Source: Clostridia bacterium (lineage in GTDB: Bacteria > Bacillota > Clostridia > Oscillospirales > CAG-272). Taken from it: a DNA stretch of 36,354 nucleotides. The position numbers were made by a program, and so were the translations under genes. The notes under the pieces were generated by a model. That model was given only the letters and a program-made list of their open reading frames with translations, was not told where the DNA came from and ran no database searches. Below are positions 29,599 to 36,354 of this stretch, in pieces. The stretch covers positions 1-36,354 of the forward strand of contig JAFQFR010000025.1 of NCBI GenBank assembly GCA_017398595.1. The letters are read 5' to 3'. Within the stretch, counting starts at the first letter, position 1. Every line of letters starts with the position of its first letter.

Positions 29599-30894
29599 TT
29601 ACTGCACCTCGCAGGTCAGACCCGTAAGGTCGTAGTAATCGACGTGCTTCTTCTTGCCGTCTGCCGAAGTGGTGACGATCATAAGGCGCTGTGTGTTCTT
29701 GTCGGTGATCTTGAACAGACCGTTCTTGTCGGGGTCGCTGAGAATGTCCGCAAGCCCGCTGCCCTGACTGTTGTCAAGACCCACCATAACAGACTTGTAC
29801 GCTGTCCAGTCGGAAGCCGAGAAGTCGAGACAGAGGAAATTACCCTTGCCCCATACGCTTGTGATACCGTTGTCAGCCTTCATATATTTGAGCGTGCCTG
29901 TGATCTTTCCGTCGCTGACAGTCACGCCGCTCTGGAGGGAGGAAACGTTGACCTCAAACATCTTAGCCGCCGCAGTCGCCGAAACGGACGGAACCGCGAA
30001 CGCCTGTGTGTTTACGATACGTGCGAAAGCGTCCGGGTCAAGGATTCCCCAGCCGATGTATGCTTCTGCTCTGAGACACACCTGATTGTAACGTTTCAGA
30101 TCGCCGAGTCCGTCGGGGTCGCCCGTGGTGATGATCTCGAACTTCATGCGCTCCGCGTAGCCCCAGCGGAACATATTCGCAAAGTCGCCAACAACGGCTT
30201 CATCGGTGCCTGCGTTAAAGTTCACGGTGTTGTTGATATCACAGGCAAGCCCACCCGCAAAGGTCGAGGGATTGCCGCCGAATCTGAATTCGGGATACAT
30301 TGCCGCGTGAGAATCAGCCATCTTCATTGCGCCCAGAGCCGCGCCGAAATTGGGCGACATAGCGATACCTGTCACGCCGTTATCGTCATTTCTGACAAGA
30401 CCGATAGCGGTGTCAATGTTGTCGTCGGGATAGCTCGACATGAAATTAACGGTCTTTGTTACCTTGCCGTCAAAGCTGTTGTCGCCGATCAGCTCCGAAG
30501 CGTTGCCCGAATAGGGGTTCACGCCGTGGAAACCCGCGATATCGAGCGCCCTTGCGATCTTCTTGGAGAATCCGTCGGTAAATGCCGCCATGTAGGGGAT
30601 CTGCTTTTCGGTCGCGAGGTTGACGAATTCGTCGGTTACGCGGTGCTGATAGATGAACTTGATAGGCTTGATGACTACCGGCTTCCAGTCCGCATTGTTC
30701 GCGGGCTTTGCGCCTGCTTCACCTACTACGGAAGCCTCGCCGTCCATTGTGAAGATGAATTCCTCGGTTCCCGCAAAGGGGATAGGCTTGCCGCCGCAGA
30801 GCTTGGCGAGTGCCGAATGCCCCTGCACCTTGCTGATGATCTCGCTTGCGAGCTCGGGCTTGAAAAGGGTACCCGAATTTGTGATCTTTGCCAT
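29599..30894 (-). CDS. HK97-fold major capsid protein with extra C-terminal domain
   Basis: 431 residues; ATG 30894 (MAKITNSGTLF) is eight bases from AGGAGG, while the ATG at 30900 is too close. Residues 1-295 are the capsid fold (FKPELASEIISKVQGHSALAKL, TVNFMSSYPDDN, AMSPNFGAALGAMKMAD, RYNQVCLRAEAYIGWGILDPDAFARIV). About 130 further residues (VNVSSLQSGVTVSDGKITGTLKYMKA... TSADGKKKHVDYYDLTG) form a separate beta-rich domain, probably exposed on the shell. There is no N-terminal delta domain; scaffolding is from the separate upstream gene. Confidence 0.92.
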   Translation of the reverse strand: MAKITNSGTLFKPELASEIISKVQGHSALAKLCGGKPIPFAGTEEFIFTMDGEASVVGEAGAKPANNADWKPVVIKPIKFIYQHRVTDEFVNLATEKQIPYMAAFTDGFSKKIARALDIAGFHGVNPYSGNASELIGDNSFDGKVTKTVNFMSSYPDDNIDTAIGLVRNDDNGVTGIAMSPNFGAALGAMKMADSHAAMYPEFRFGGNPSTFAGGLACDINNTVNFNAGTDEAVVGDFANMFRWGYAERMKFEIITTGDPDGLGDLKRYNQVCLRAEAYIGWGILDPDAFARIVNTQAFAVPSVSATAAAKMFEVNVSSLQSGVTVSDGKITGTLKYMKADNGITSVWGKGNFLCLDFSASDWTAYKSVMVGLDNSQGSGLADILSDPDKNGLFKITDKNTQRLMIVTTSADGKKKHVDYYDLTGLTCEVQ

Positions 30895-30912
30895 TGTCAT
30901 TTCCTCCTGGTC

Positions 30913-31380
30913 TTATTCCGAAAGTTCTCCGAGCATAGCCATAAGTGCTGCGTCGGTACCGGTCGCTGTCCCTGCTCCCTGCGGATTATACAGCGGAGCG
31001 GCGGGTTTCTGCGGAGCGTTTTCTCCGATGATCCCCGCCAGCTTTTCGGCATCTGCGGTAATGTCCTGCTCGGTCTCACCGGAGAGCCTTTCCGCAAGCT
31101 CGTAAGGCAGACCTTTTTCGTGGGCGATACGCGCTTTTACCGAAGCGGTCTCGTACTGTTTGTTCTTCGCCGTAAGGTCTGCAATAGAGCTGTCACGCTC
31201 GGTGAGCTGCTTTGTAAGAGCGTCCGCCTGTTCGGTGAGCTTCTTCGCTTCATCGGGGGAGATGTAGCCCTCGTAGCTCTTTTTCACCTCGTCGGTGACG
31301 GTCTTTGTGTTGCGGTCAAGACGCGCCTTGATTATCGCGTCAAGCTCTTCCTGTGTTTCGATTGCTTTAAATTCTGCCAT
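30913..31380 (-). CDS. Capsid scaffolding protein (DUF4355-like)
   Basis: 155 residues; acidic, highly helical middle (EELDAIIKARLDRNTKTVTDEV, DEAKKLTEQADALTKQLTERDSSIADLTAKNKQYE) and a C-terminal PLYNPQGAGTATGTDAALMAMLGEL, the usual capsid-docking end of scaffold proteins. GGGGAAAGGACGACC precedes ATG. Directly upstream of the capsid gene. Confidence 0.88.
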   Translation of the reverse strand: MAEFKAIETQEELDAIIKARLDRNTKTVTDEVKKSYEGYISPDEAKKLTEQADALTKQLTERDSSIADLTAKNKQYETASVKARIAHEKGLPYELAERLSGETEQDITADAEKLAGIIGENAPQKPAAPLYNPQGAGTATGTDAALMAMLGELSE

Positions 31381-31440
31381 AATGGTCGTCCTTTCCCCAC
31401 TTGCCCCGTGGTAGGGTAAAATATATAAGCCTTTATCGGC

Positions 31441-32877
31441 TTAATAGCTTACTTTTTGCGGTTTGCGCTTTTTCTGAGCCGCACACAGGCTGTGTGCAAG
31501 GCTCACGGCTTCGAGGAGCGATATATCCGCCCCTTCGAGTATGGACTTCCAGCCGTAGCCACCGCCATTGCCGATAGCGCGGTGCTCGCAGTTGCTGACA
31601 GCCTGAGCAAGTGCCGGCTGCCCCGCGTGAAATATCTCTCCGCCGAAAAGCCGTTTCTCAAACAAGTCATTCGCCGCGATCACTTCCTTGACTGTCGGAA
31701 GGACGGGCTTTATCTTTATACCCGCCCGCTTCATGTCGTCCGCAAGTGCCTGCTGTCCGTTCGCTCCGTCGATAATTATTCCCCCGACGTGAGGGTTTTT
31801 CATGAACGGTATAAGCCAGTCGGTGCCGTCGCGTGCGTCACGGCAGTCTATGTCCTCAACGAATATCCCGCCGCTTTCGAGCCTTACCGCTGCCGCAAGC
31901 GTTACATTGCCCGTGTCCTTTGCGAACTTCACTCCGAGGAATATCTGCGGCTTGCCGGAAACAGGCGGCTTGCCCGTGAGCTTGTGCGCGTTCCATTCGG
32001 CTTCGCTTATCGCCGATTTCTGCGAATACGTTATCCATACACCGAGGCGCTGGATATTGTCGTCAATGCTCATCGGGTCGCTGCCCAGCTCGGAACGCAC
32101 AGTCCTCTCGGTGAGTATCGTCCCGAGTGAGGGGTTCGTTTCATACCAAAGGTCAACATCGCGGGTGTTCGACAGCTTCGGTACGCTCCATTCAGCCCAG
32201 CCGCAGTTCTCACTGTCCTCCGCGCCCGAAAGCGTATCGGAGCGGTATTTTGCGAACACCGTACCGCCCGAAACAGCCGTCGGCGGCGTTCCGCACATAA
32301 GTGTCTGCGGATTCTTCGAGTCGGTCACAACATATTTCAACGCGCTTTCCTGGTCTGCTGTATATTCCTGTGCTTCGTCGATAATGAGTACGTCGTAGCC
32401 CTCACCGAGACCGCCCGTTGCCGTTCTTGTGCGGAAGTTTATCACGCCGCGCGGCTCGTCGCCTTTGAGCCATTCTATGTGCTCCTGCCCGTGAACACGG
32501 GTCGTCTTGAAATCATCGTTTTCGACGAAGCCCATAGATGTAAGAAGCCTTATGCATTTGCCCCAGGCATCGGACGAGGTGCTTGTGAGGTGCGCCGTGT
32601 AAAGCACCCTTTCGCTGTGAGTAAGCCCCCAGTCGGCCCGCATGATGAGCAGTTCGCTCTTGCCGTTTCGTCTCGGAATGCTCCAGCCGAATTTCATGTG
32701 CGTCCAGAGACCGTTTTCATCAACAGCCATTATGTCGCACATCATCAGCTCCTGCCATTCCATAGACTTGCGCCGTGACTGGTCGTATAGAAGCGTTGCC
32801 TGCAAGCCGAATGTCTCCTTGTACGGGAGAACTCGTGAAACTGTGGGGGTCTGACGACCGATGCGCTTTTCACACAT
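31441..32877 (-). CDS. terL: Terminase large subunit
   Basis: 478 residues. N-terminal ATPase: RVLPYKETFGLQATLLYDQ, WSIPRRNGKSE (Walker A-like, about 66-74), YTAHLTSTSSDAW (C-motif region), DVLIIDEAQEY (Walker B and catalytic Glu, about 162-171). C-terminal RNase H-like nuclease about 285-430 (FLGVKFAKDTGNV for the first Asp, IIIDGANGQQALADDMK for a second). Packages DNA through the portal. GGGAGGAACGACC before ATG. It lies downstream of the portal gene rather than upstream, which is unusual. Confidence 0.93.
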   Translation of the reverse strand: MCEKRIGRQTPTVSRVLPYKETFGLQATLLYDQSRRKSMEWQELMMCDIMAVDENGLWTHMKFGWSIPRRNGKSELLIMRADWGLTHSERVLYTAHLTSTSSDAWGKCIRLLTSMGFVENDDFKTTRVHGQEHIEWLKGDEPRGVINFRTRTATGGLGEGYDVLIIDEAQEYTADQESALKYVVTDSKNPQTLMCGTPPTAVSGGTVFAKYRSDTLSGAEDSENCGWAEWSVPKLSNTRDVDLWYETNPSLGTILTERTVRSELGSDPMSIDDNIQRLGVWITYSQKSAISEAEWNAHKLTGKPPVSGKPQIFLGVKFAKDTGNVTLAAAVRLESGGIFVEDIDCRDARDGTDWLIPFMKNPHVGGIIIDGANGQQALADDMKRAGIKIKPVLPTVKEVIAANDLFEKRLFGGEIFHAGQPALAQAVSNCEHRAIGNGGGYGWKSILEGADISLLEAVSLAHSLCAAQKKRKPQKVSY

Positions 32878-32892
32878 GGTCGTTCCTCCCTG

Positions 32893-34131
32893 TTAAAATC
32901 CCGTCATGCGGTGAAGTTTGCCCTCATCGAAATAATCGGGCACAGCCTGCGAGAGCTTGCCGACCGCATCGCCCAGAGCGCCAAGCTCACTGAATTCGGG
33001 CGGTTCGGCAGGCAGCCATACGGGTTTGATGCCGCTCATCATTCGGCGACTGTACGCTTGTTTATCGCGCAGACACGCCGCAAGATAGCCTGAGTTCAGA
33101 AAACCCGTTCCGAAACTGCCCTGCGCGTCGCGTGCCGTGAGCTTCAGATTTCTGTGCGCCGCATTCCATGCTTCGGCGGTCGTCGGGTTCGCGGTCGTAA
33201 AGCCGAGATCGTCAAGGGTCAGGTCTGTTTCTCCGGCGAAAGCCGCCGCGAACATTTTTACCTGCTCGGTGTACGGCAGCATACTCTGCTGCTGGAACTG
33301 CCCCATGACGGGGTGTGCGCCGTCCTCGTCCTTGTCGATACGCAGGAACGAGCTGATCGTAGCAGCGCGGTTGTTGAACTCCGCATCTGCACTCATGCCG
33401 AGAACATACTTCTGCGGGAAGCTGTAAAACTCCGCAGATACCTCCGACCGCCAGAGAGTACGCGCAGCCGCCCTGACGTGTCCCATGCAGGCGCGTGAAA
33501 TACGGCTGTGTCCGAAAGGTCGTCTCGCGTTCGGCTTGTAGATCATCGGGACGAGCAGCGCATATCCTGTGGGGTTGTCGTAGGTATCGGCGAGCCTGCC
33601 GTCCAAATAGATGTAAGTAGCTTCCGACGTGAAATACGCTTCCGTTTTCACGCTCGTACCGAGCGGCGAGAATTCCGTGCCCGTGAAAGTGTTATCGCGT
33701 TCAAGCACCGCATAACCCTCGCGGAGCAGGTTCGTTGTCGGGTCAATAACCCCCGTAGCATTGCCGCCGTCGATGACCTGCAAACGCGGGTACCCGTCCC
33801 CGTCTGCCGAGATGTAGATGAACGAACACGAGCCGATCAGCGCGTCGTTGACCGCCGAGCGTGTGAGAACGTCAGGATTGTTCATCTCGTATATCTCGCC
33901 GAGATAGAAGTCATCACCCTCAAACCCGTCGAACCTCAGCCGCACCGTGAGTGTGTCCACAGCCTTCGCACACCAGCCGAGCACGTTCGTCAGGTTCAGG
34001 AACTGCGTCGGGATAATGGTCGAGGGCGGTGTGAATACGTTCTTCATGTCGTAGAACCGATACCTCAGTCCGACCCTCACAGCCTTAGCCGCAAGCTGCC
34101 GCCGAAGGTACTCTATGCCGAAATATTTCAA
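32893..34131 (-). CDS. Portal protein (SPP1 gp6-like)
   Basis: 412 residues with portal hallmarks: IPTQFLNLTNVLGWCAKAVDTLTVRLRFDGF at the start of the clip/stem region, SAVNDALIGSCSFIYIS, RPFGHSRISRACMGHVRAAARTL, and the PYTEQVKMFAAAFAGETDLTLDDLGFTTANPTTAEA stretch typical of SPP1-type portals. AGGAGGTGATTTT precedes ATG. Dodecameric DNA channel and motor docking site; terminase follows by 15 bases. Confidence 0.93.
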   Translation of the reverse strand: MKYFGIEYLRRQLAAKAVRVGLRYRFYDMKNVFTPPSTIIPTQFLNLTNVLGWCAKAVDTLTVRLRFDGFEGDDFYLGEIYEMNNPDVLTRSAVNDALIGSCSFIYISADGDGYPRLQVIDGGNATGVIDPTTNLLREGYAVLERDNTFTGTEFSPLGTSVKTEAYFTSEATYIYLDGRLADTYDNPTGYALLVPMIYKPNARRPFGHSRISRACMGHVRAAARTLWRSEVSAEFYSFPQKYVLGMSADAEFNNRAATISSFLRIDKDEDGAHPVMGQFQQQSMLPYTEQVKMFAAAFAGETDLTLDDLGFTTANPTTAEAWNAAHRNLKLTARDAQGSFGTGFLNSGYLAACLRDKQAYSRRMMSGIKPVWLPAEPPEFSELGALGDAVGKLSQAVPDYFDEGKLHRMTGF

Positions 34132-34162
34132 ATAAAATCACCTCCTGCGGCGGGTTTACCGC

Positions 34163-34429
34163 TCATACCGATGTATGCTTAACCCTGTCGTCAACTTCTT
34201 TGCGTTTTGCGTTATTGAACCGCCCGAGGTCGCCCACGAGATAGCCCGTTATGCGGCGTATGCGCTGAAATGCCACCGCCGAGAGTGTAGCTGTCAGCTC
34301 CACGTCTTCGCCCTGCACGTTGATGTCGAGGTAGGTCACTGTGTAACCGGGGTTGTCGTCCTCGATTTTCTTACGGTATGCGAGCATTTCTTTACTGCTC
34401 ATTTCGATGTTGCTGTGAATGTCGGTCAT
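34163..34429 (-). CDS. Stand-alone NrdD C-terminal-like (glycyl radical) small protein
   Basis: 88 residues from ATG 34429 (MTDIHSNIEMSSKEM) after GTGAGGTG. The end RRITGYLVGDLGRFNNAKRKEVDDRVKH matches the glycyl radical loop and tail of anaerobic ribonucleotide reductase (NrdD, RxxGYL with G62 as the radical position). The zinc-binding cysteines that precede this loop in NrdD are missing and there is no reductase domain. Short proteins annotated as NrdD fragments occur in Clostridia phages. It could act as a spare-part radical carrier for host NrdD, as YfiD does for pyruvate formate-lyase; inference only. Confidence 0.65.
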   Translation of the reverse strand: MTDIHSNIEMSSKEMLAYRKKIEDDNPGYTVTYLDINVQGEDVELTATLSAVAFQRIRRITGYLVGDLGRFNNAKRKEVDDRVKHTSV

Positions 34430-34439
34430 GTGCAGCACC

Positions 34440-34613
34440 TCACTTTTCAAGCACTACCGAAAATACTTCTTTGGCGTTGTACATAGCGACCCACGCTTCG
34501 CCCTTCTTGATGATGATAAAGCCGTCACAAAGATCGTAATCGTCCCAGCCGCCCTCGTCTATCGTTATCGAACCCGCGTTGATGAAGGATATTTTGATTC
34601 TCTTGTACATCAT
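34440..34613 (-). CDS. Hypothetical small protein (57 aa)
   Basis: MMYKRIKISFINAGSITIDEGGWDDYDLCDGFIIIKKGEAWVAMYN: mostly beta with an acidic DEGGWDDYDL turn. GGAG eight bases before the first of two ATG codons. Overlaps the next gene by none but abuts it. Lies just after a terminator, perhaps part of a small late transcription unit. Function unknown. Confidence 0.7.
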   Translation of the reverse strand: MMYKRIKISFINAGSITIDEGGWDDYDLCDGFIIIKKGEAWVAMYNAKEVFSVVLEK

Positions 34614-34640
34614 GGCATTTGCTCCTTTCGGGTATAAGAA

Positions 34641-34667
34641 AAGCACCCCGAACGGGTCGGAGTGCTT
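34641..34667 (-). terminator. Terminator inside late region
   Basis: Minus-strand hairpin of AAGCAC..CGA arms (34641-34651 with 34657-34667, one G-U position in RNA) with loop CCCGT, followed by TTTTCTT. Similar in core (GCACC..CGG) to the terminator at 580-610. It follows the minor head protein cassette. Confidence 0.75.
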
Positions 34668-34680
34668 GAAATATGTTTGG

Positions 34681-34803
34681 TTAAAAGTGTTCTTGTATAA
34701 TGACTGCAATGGTTACCAAAGTAAGCAGTGTCAGCGAAATGCTAAAAATCAGGTGGCTGACAGCTTCTATCATTTCGACTTTCGATTTGTCTTTTTTATC
34801 CAT
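34681..34803 (-). CDS. Single-pass membrane mini-protein (40 aa)
   Basis: MDKKDKSKVEMIEAVSHLIF then SISLTLLTLVTIAVII: basic N-terminus and one transmembrane helix to the end. Strong GGAGGTGAGAACGGC before ATG. Sits between the minor head cassette and the terminator. Size and topology are like small membrane immunity or holin-like proteins; role unknown. Confidence 0.7.
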   Translation of the reverse strand: MDKKDKSKVEMIEAVSHLIFSISLTLLTLVTIAVIIQEHF

Positions 34804-34828
34804 GCCGTTCTCACCTCCGAGGGCGGCT

Positions 34829-35035
34829 TTATTCTTCTTCAAGCGGAATACCGTGTTCTACCAAAAATCTCAGTGCCGAAGTAGCAATTAACCGATCTTT
34901 TTCAACAGTATCGCCTGTCAGACGTTTGTCATCGTATTTTATTTGCGATTCTTTTGAATCAAGGGGGTAAGGTTCGGCACTTTTAGCAACATAGCGGATA
35001 AAATCAATATCTTCTTTCGTAATATTTGACTCCAT
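34829..35035 (-). CDS. Small acidic protein after MuF gene, candidate immunity partner (68 aa)
   Basis: Start ATG 35035 (MESNITKEDIDFIRYV) with AGGAG ten bases before and inside the end of the MuF gene (32-base overlap). Acidic, helical, ends EHGIPLEEE. A small acidic protein encoded overlapping a MuF gene with a C-terminal enzyme-like domain is the arrangement of toxin-immunity pairs. No family recognised. Confidence 0.65.
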   Translation of the reverse strand: MESNITKEDIDFIRYVAKSAEPYPLDSKESQIKYDDKRLTGDTVEKDRLIATSALRFLVEHGIPLEEE

Positions 35036-36320
35036 ACTTTTTACACTCCTCGATGAATCTTTCCTCTGTGTCGTCCGTATAAGGTTCAAAGCCTTTTGCT
35101 CTTTTTATGATTTTCATAAAAAGCCCTGTGTCATCGTATTCTTTGCCCTTGGCAAGTGCATAGCAATTGCCGTTATTACCGACAACGAAAATAGCTTTAC
35201 AGTTTTTGAATTCCTGAAACTTGTAAATATCCTGAAATGAAAACGTTTCTTCGCTCGCATGGTTATGAATCGAAATATACGCTTCGCCATGGTCGAGCGG
35301 CTCAACATCACCCGCACCTATCTCGGAAAGAACGCCGTCAATGAAGTTCATGGTTTGGTAGTCGTACAGTGCGAGCCATTCCGTGCCGGGTTCTTTACCA
35401 TCAACCTTGTTGAGTACATCACGCATAGCTTCCACGATCAGATGATCTCGCTGATCTCCAAACACATCAAGCGGTGTTATTCGGCTATACGCTTCGGGTG
35501 AAACGGGTTTGTATTCGGAATCACTGTCTGAATACATTGTACCACGTTTCGGAGCTTCTGTCAATCTCTTCGGCTCATCAAACCCGCCCTTTTCGCGTGC
35601 TTCCTCGTGGGTCATGACGTGCGGCGGCTCGTAGGGTATCTCCGCGAAGTTCCATTTCCTGCCGACAGCTTTGCCGCGAACCGTGCCTGCGCTGTTCGTG
35701 TAGTCCACCATGCACTTGCAGTTGTCGTGACAGCCGAACACGCCGTCGGGGGCGTTCTTCAGCTCCCATGAACCCGTCCGGGCTGAACACCATGGGCAGC
35801 AGTCCGCGCCCCCCGTGCGCCTGACCGTGACCTTGAAGCCCGCTCTGTCCCGCTGTTCGGCGTTGACTTCCATGAAGCGGTTGCCTGCGTCCTTCGTCAT
35901 CGTGCCGATCTGCACAGCGAGGTTGTCGGCGGCGTTCTCGCTCTCCGAGTGCGCCGCTTCGCTCACGATCGCGCCGAACCTGCCGCTCTCGAATTCGGGT
36001 TCGGCGGGCTTTATCCGCAAGCCGTTCCGACTGTCAAGCGCCGTCTGTATCGCTGTGCCGCTCTCATTGACGAGGTGGTGCGCGTACCGTGCGGGGCTTG
36101 CAAGCTCATTTATCAGCGTCTCAAATCCGAGGTCGTCGGGGTCAACACCGAGCCGCACGCTCTCCTCGATCAGTTCCGCAAGCCTGCCGGCGTACCGCCC
36201 GAAACCTCGCATACCGAGCCGTTCGAGTGCCGCCGTGTTACCCTCTTCGACCGCCTGCCGCACCTCCGCGCAAAACCTGTCGTCTGCCACCCGACGGGTG
36301 AAATCTTCGCTTATATTCAC
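35004..36320 (-). CDS. MuF-type minor head protein fused to JAMM-like metalloprotease domain
   Basis: 438 residues, GTG start behind GGAAAAGGGTG. Residues 1-235 are a phage MuF/minor head protein: a helical part and the metal-binding end VRRTGGADCCPWCSARTG (C174, C175, C178) with FGCHDNCKC (C197, H198, C201, C203). A linker (TMYSDSDSEYKPVS) leads to 285-438, with E314 (GTEWLALYD), IHNHASEETFSFQD (H352, H354, S361, D364) and KAIFVVGNNGNCYAL, the Glu..HxH..S..D pattern of JAMM/MPN+ metalloproteases. MuF C-terminal domains can be effectors carried in the capsid and ejected with DNA. Fold call is from motif only. Confidence 0.78.
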   Translation of the reverse strand: MNISEDFTRRVADDRFCAEVRQAVEEGNTAALERLGMRGFGRYAGRLAELIEESVRLGVDPDDLGFETLINELASPARYAHHLVNESGTAIQTALDSRNGLRIKPAEPEFESGRFGAIVSEAAHSESENAADNLAVQIGTMTKDAGNRFMEVNAEQRDRAGFKVTVRRTGGADCCPWCSARTGSWELKNAPDGVFGCHDNCKCMVDYTNSAGTVRGKAVGRKWNFAEIPYEPPHVMTHEEAREKGGFDEPKRLTEAPKRGTMYSDSDSEYKPVSPEAYSRITPLDVFGDQRDHLIVEAMRDVLNKVDGKEPGTEWLALYDYQTMNFIDGVLSEIGAGDVEPLDHGEAYISIHNHASEETFSFQDIYKFQEFKNCKAIFVVGNNGNCYALAKGKEYDDTGLFMKIIKRAKGFEPYTDDTEERFIEECKKYGVKYYERRY

Positions 36321-36354
36321 AAAACGTTCACCCTTTTCCTATGAAATTTGAGCA

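Noticed and set aside
29644..31419. Long open frame on the plus strand over capsid and scaffold genes
   Set aside because: It is the mirror of the strong minus-strand genes, has no ribosome site, and reads as Cys/Arg/His-rich sequence without any domain.
36340..36354. Inverted match between the two ends (TTTGAGC at the end, GCTCAAA at the start)
   Set aside because: Only seven bases; could be chance or a joining artefact and does not by itself prove circularity or terminal hairpins.
1..36354. CRISPR array, tRNA, reverse transcriptase/DGR or insertion sequence
   Set aside because: Scanned for regular spaced repeats, tRNA-like cloverleaf ends, RT motifs and transposase motifs; none was seen by eye.

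Overview
The window reads as an essentially complete genome of a temperate, tailed (siphovirus-type) bacteriophage of a Gram-positive host in the class Clostridia, most likely an Oscillospiraceae/Ruminococcus-type gut anaerobe. Reasons: SPP1-type portal, HK97-fold capsid, long tape measure, GH25 lysozyme plus holin_4-type holin with no outer-membrane spanins, strong AGGAGG-type ribosome binding sites, consensus sigma-A promoters, and the PolA/DUF2815/DUF2800/VirE/VRR-NUC/SNF2 replication set typical of Firmicutes phages. No bacterial genes are visible. The integrase lies in the middle of the window, not at an edge, so this looks like a circular or excised phage molecule (or phage contig) cut open between the HNH nuclease and the first head gene, near the probable packaging site, rather than a prophage with flanks.

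Layout. Nearly everything is transcribed on the minus strand, so the gene order is read from high to low coordinates and, if the molecule is circular, through position 1 to 36354. About 16.0-14.2 kb is the immunity region: a plus-strand XRE repressor (cI-like), a five-site operator array between divergent promoters, a plus-strand AT-rich DUF4145 gene, and a second XRE regulator with its own palindromic operator. About 14.1-9.3 kb holds an ORF6N-type regulator and many small early proteins, including a cytosine-methyltransferase-like protein. About 9.3-1.3 kb is replication and recombination: DUF2800 nuclease, DUF2815 single-strand binding protein, DNA polymerase A, VirE-type primase-helicase, a striking palindromic iteron region (candidate origin, 2941-3205), VRR-NUC nuclease and a frameshifted SNF2 helicase. 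About 1.3-0.2 kb has small proteins, a RinA/ArpU-like late activator and an HNH nuclease. The structural block runs from 36.3 to 18.3 kb: MuF-type minor head protein with a JAMM-like C-terminal domain, small proteins, portal, large terminase, scaffold, capsid, connectors, major tail protein, tail chaperones with a classical -1 slippery site, tape measure, distal tail, tail/receptor proteins, holin, lysozyme, and a Tad1/Acb2-like candidate anti-defence sponge. The plus-strand large serine integrase (16.7-18.1 kb) sits between the immunity and lysis ends.

How it works together: the repressor keeps the early minus-strand promoter off; on induction the early operon makes regulators and the replisome, the RinA-like factor then turns on the late genes, and the lysis cassette ends at a terminator facing the integrase. 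Overlaid on this are several stand-alone transcription units with near-perfect promoters and nearby terminators (at about 10.16, 15.39 and 16.6 kb, plus an antisense promoter at 18.2 kb) that look like small RNAs. Two genes (repressor C-terminus, SNF2 Walker A) carry apparent frameshifts, which are either sequence errors or signs of decay. No small terminase subunit was recognised, and the order minor head - portal - large terminase is the reverse of the usual one. No tRNA, rRNA, CRISPR array, insertion sequence or reverse transcriptase was seen.
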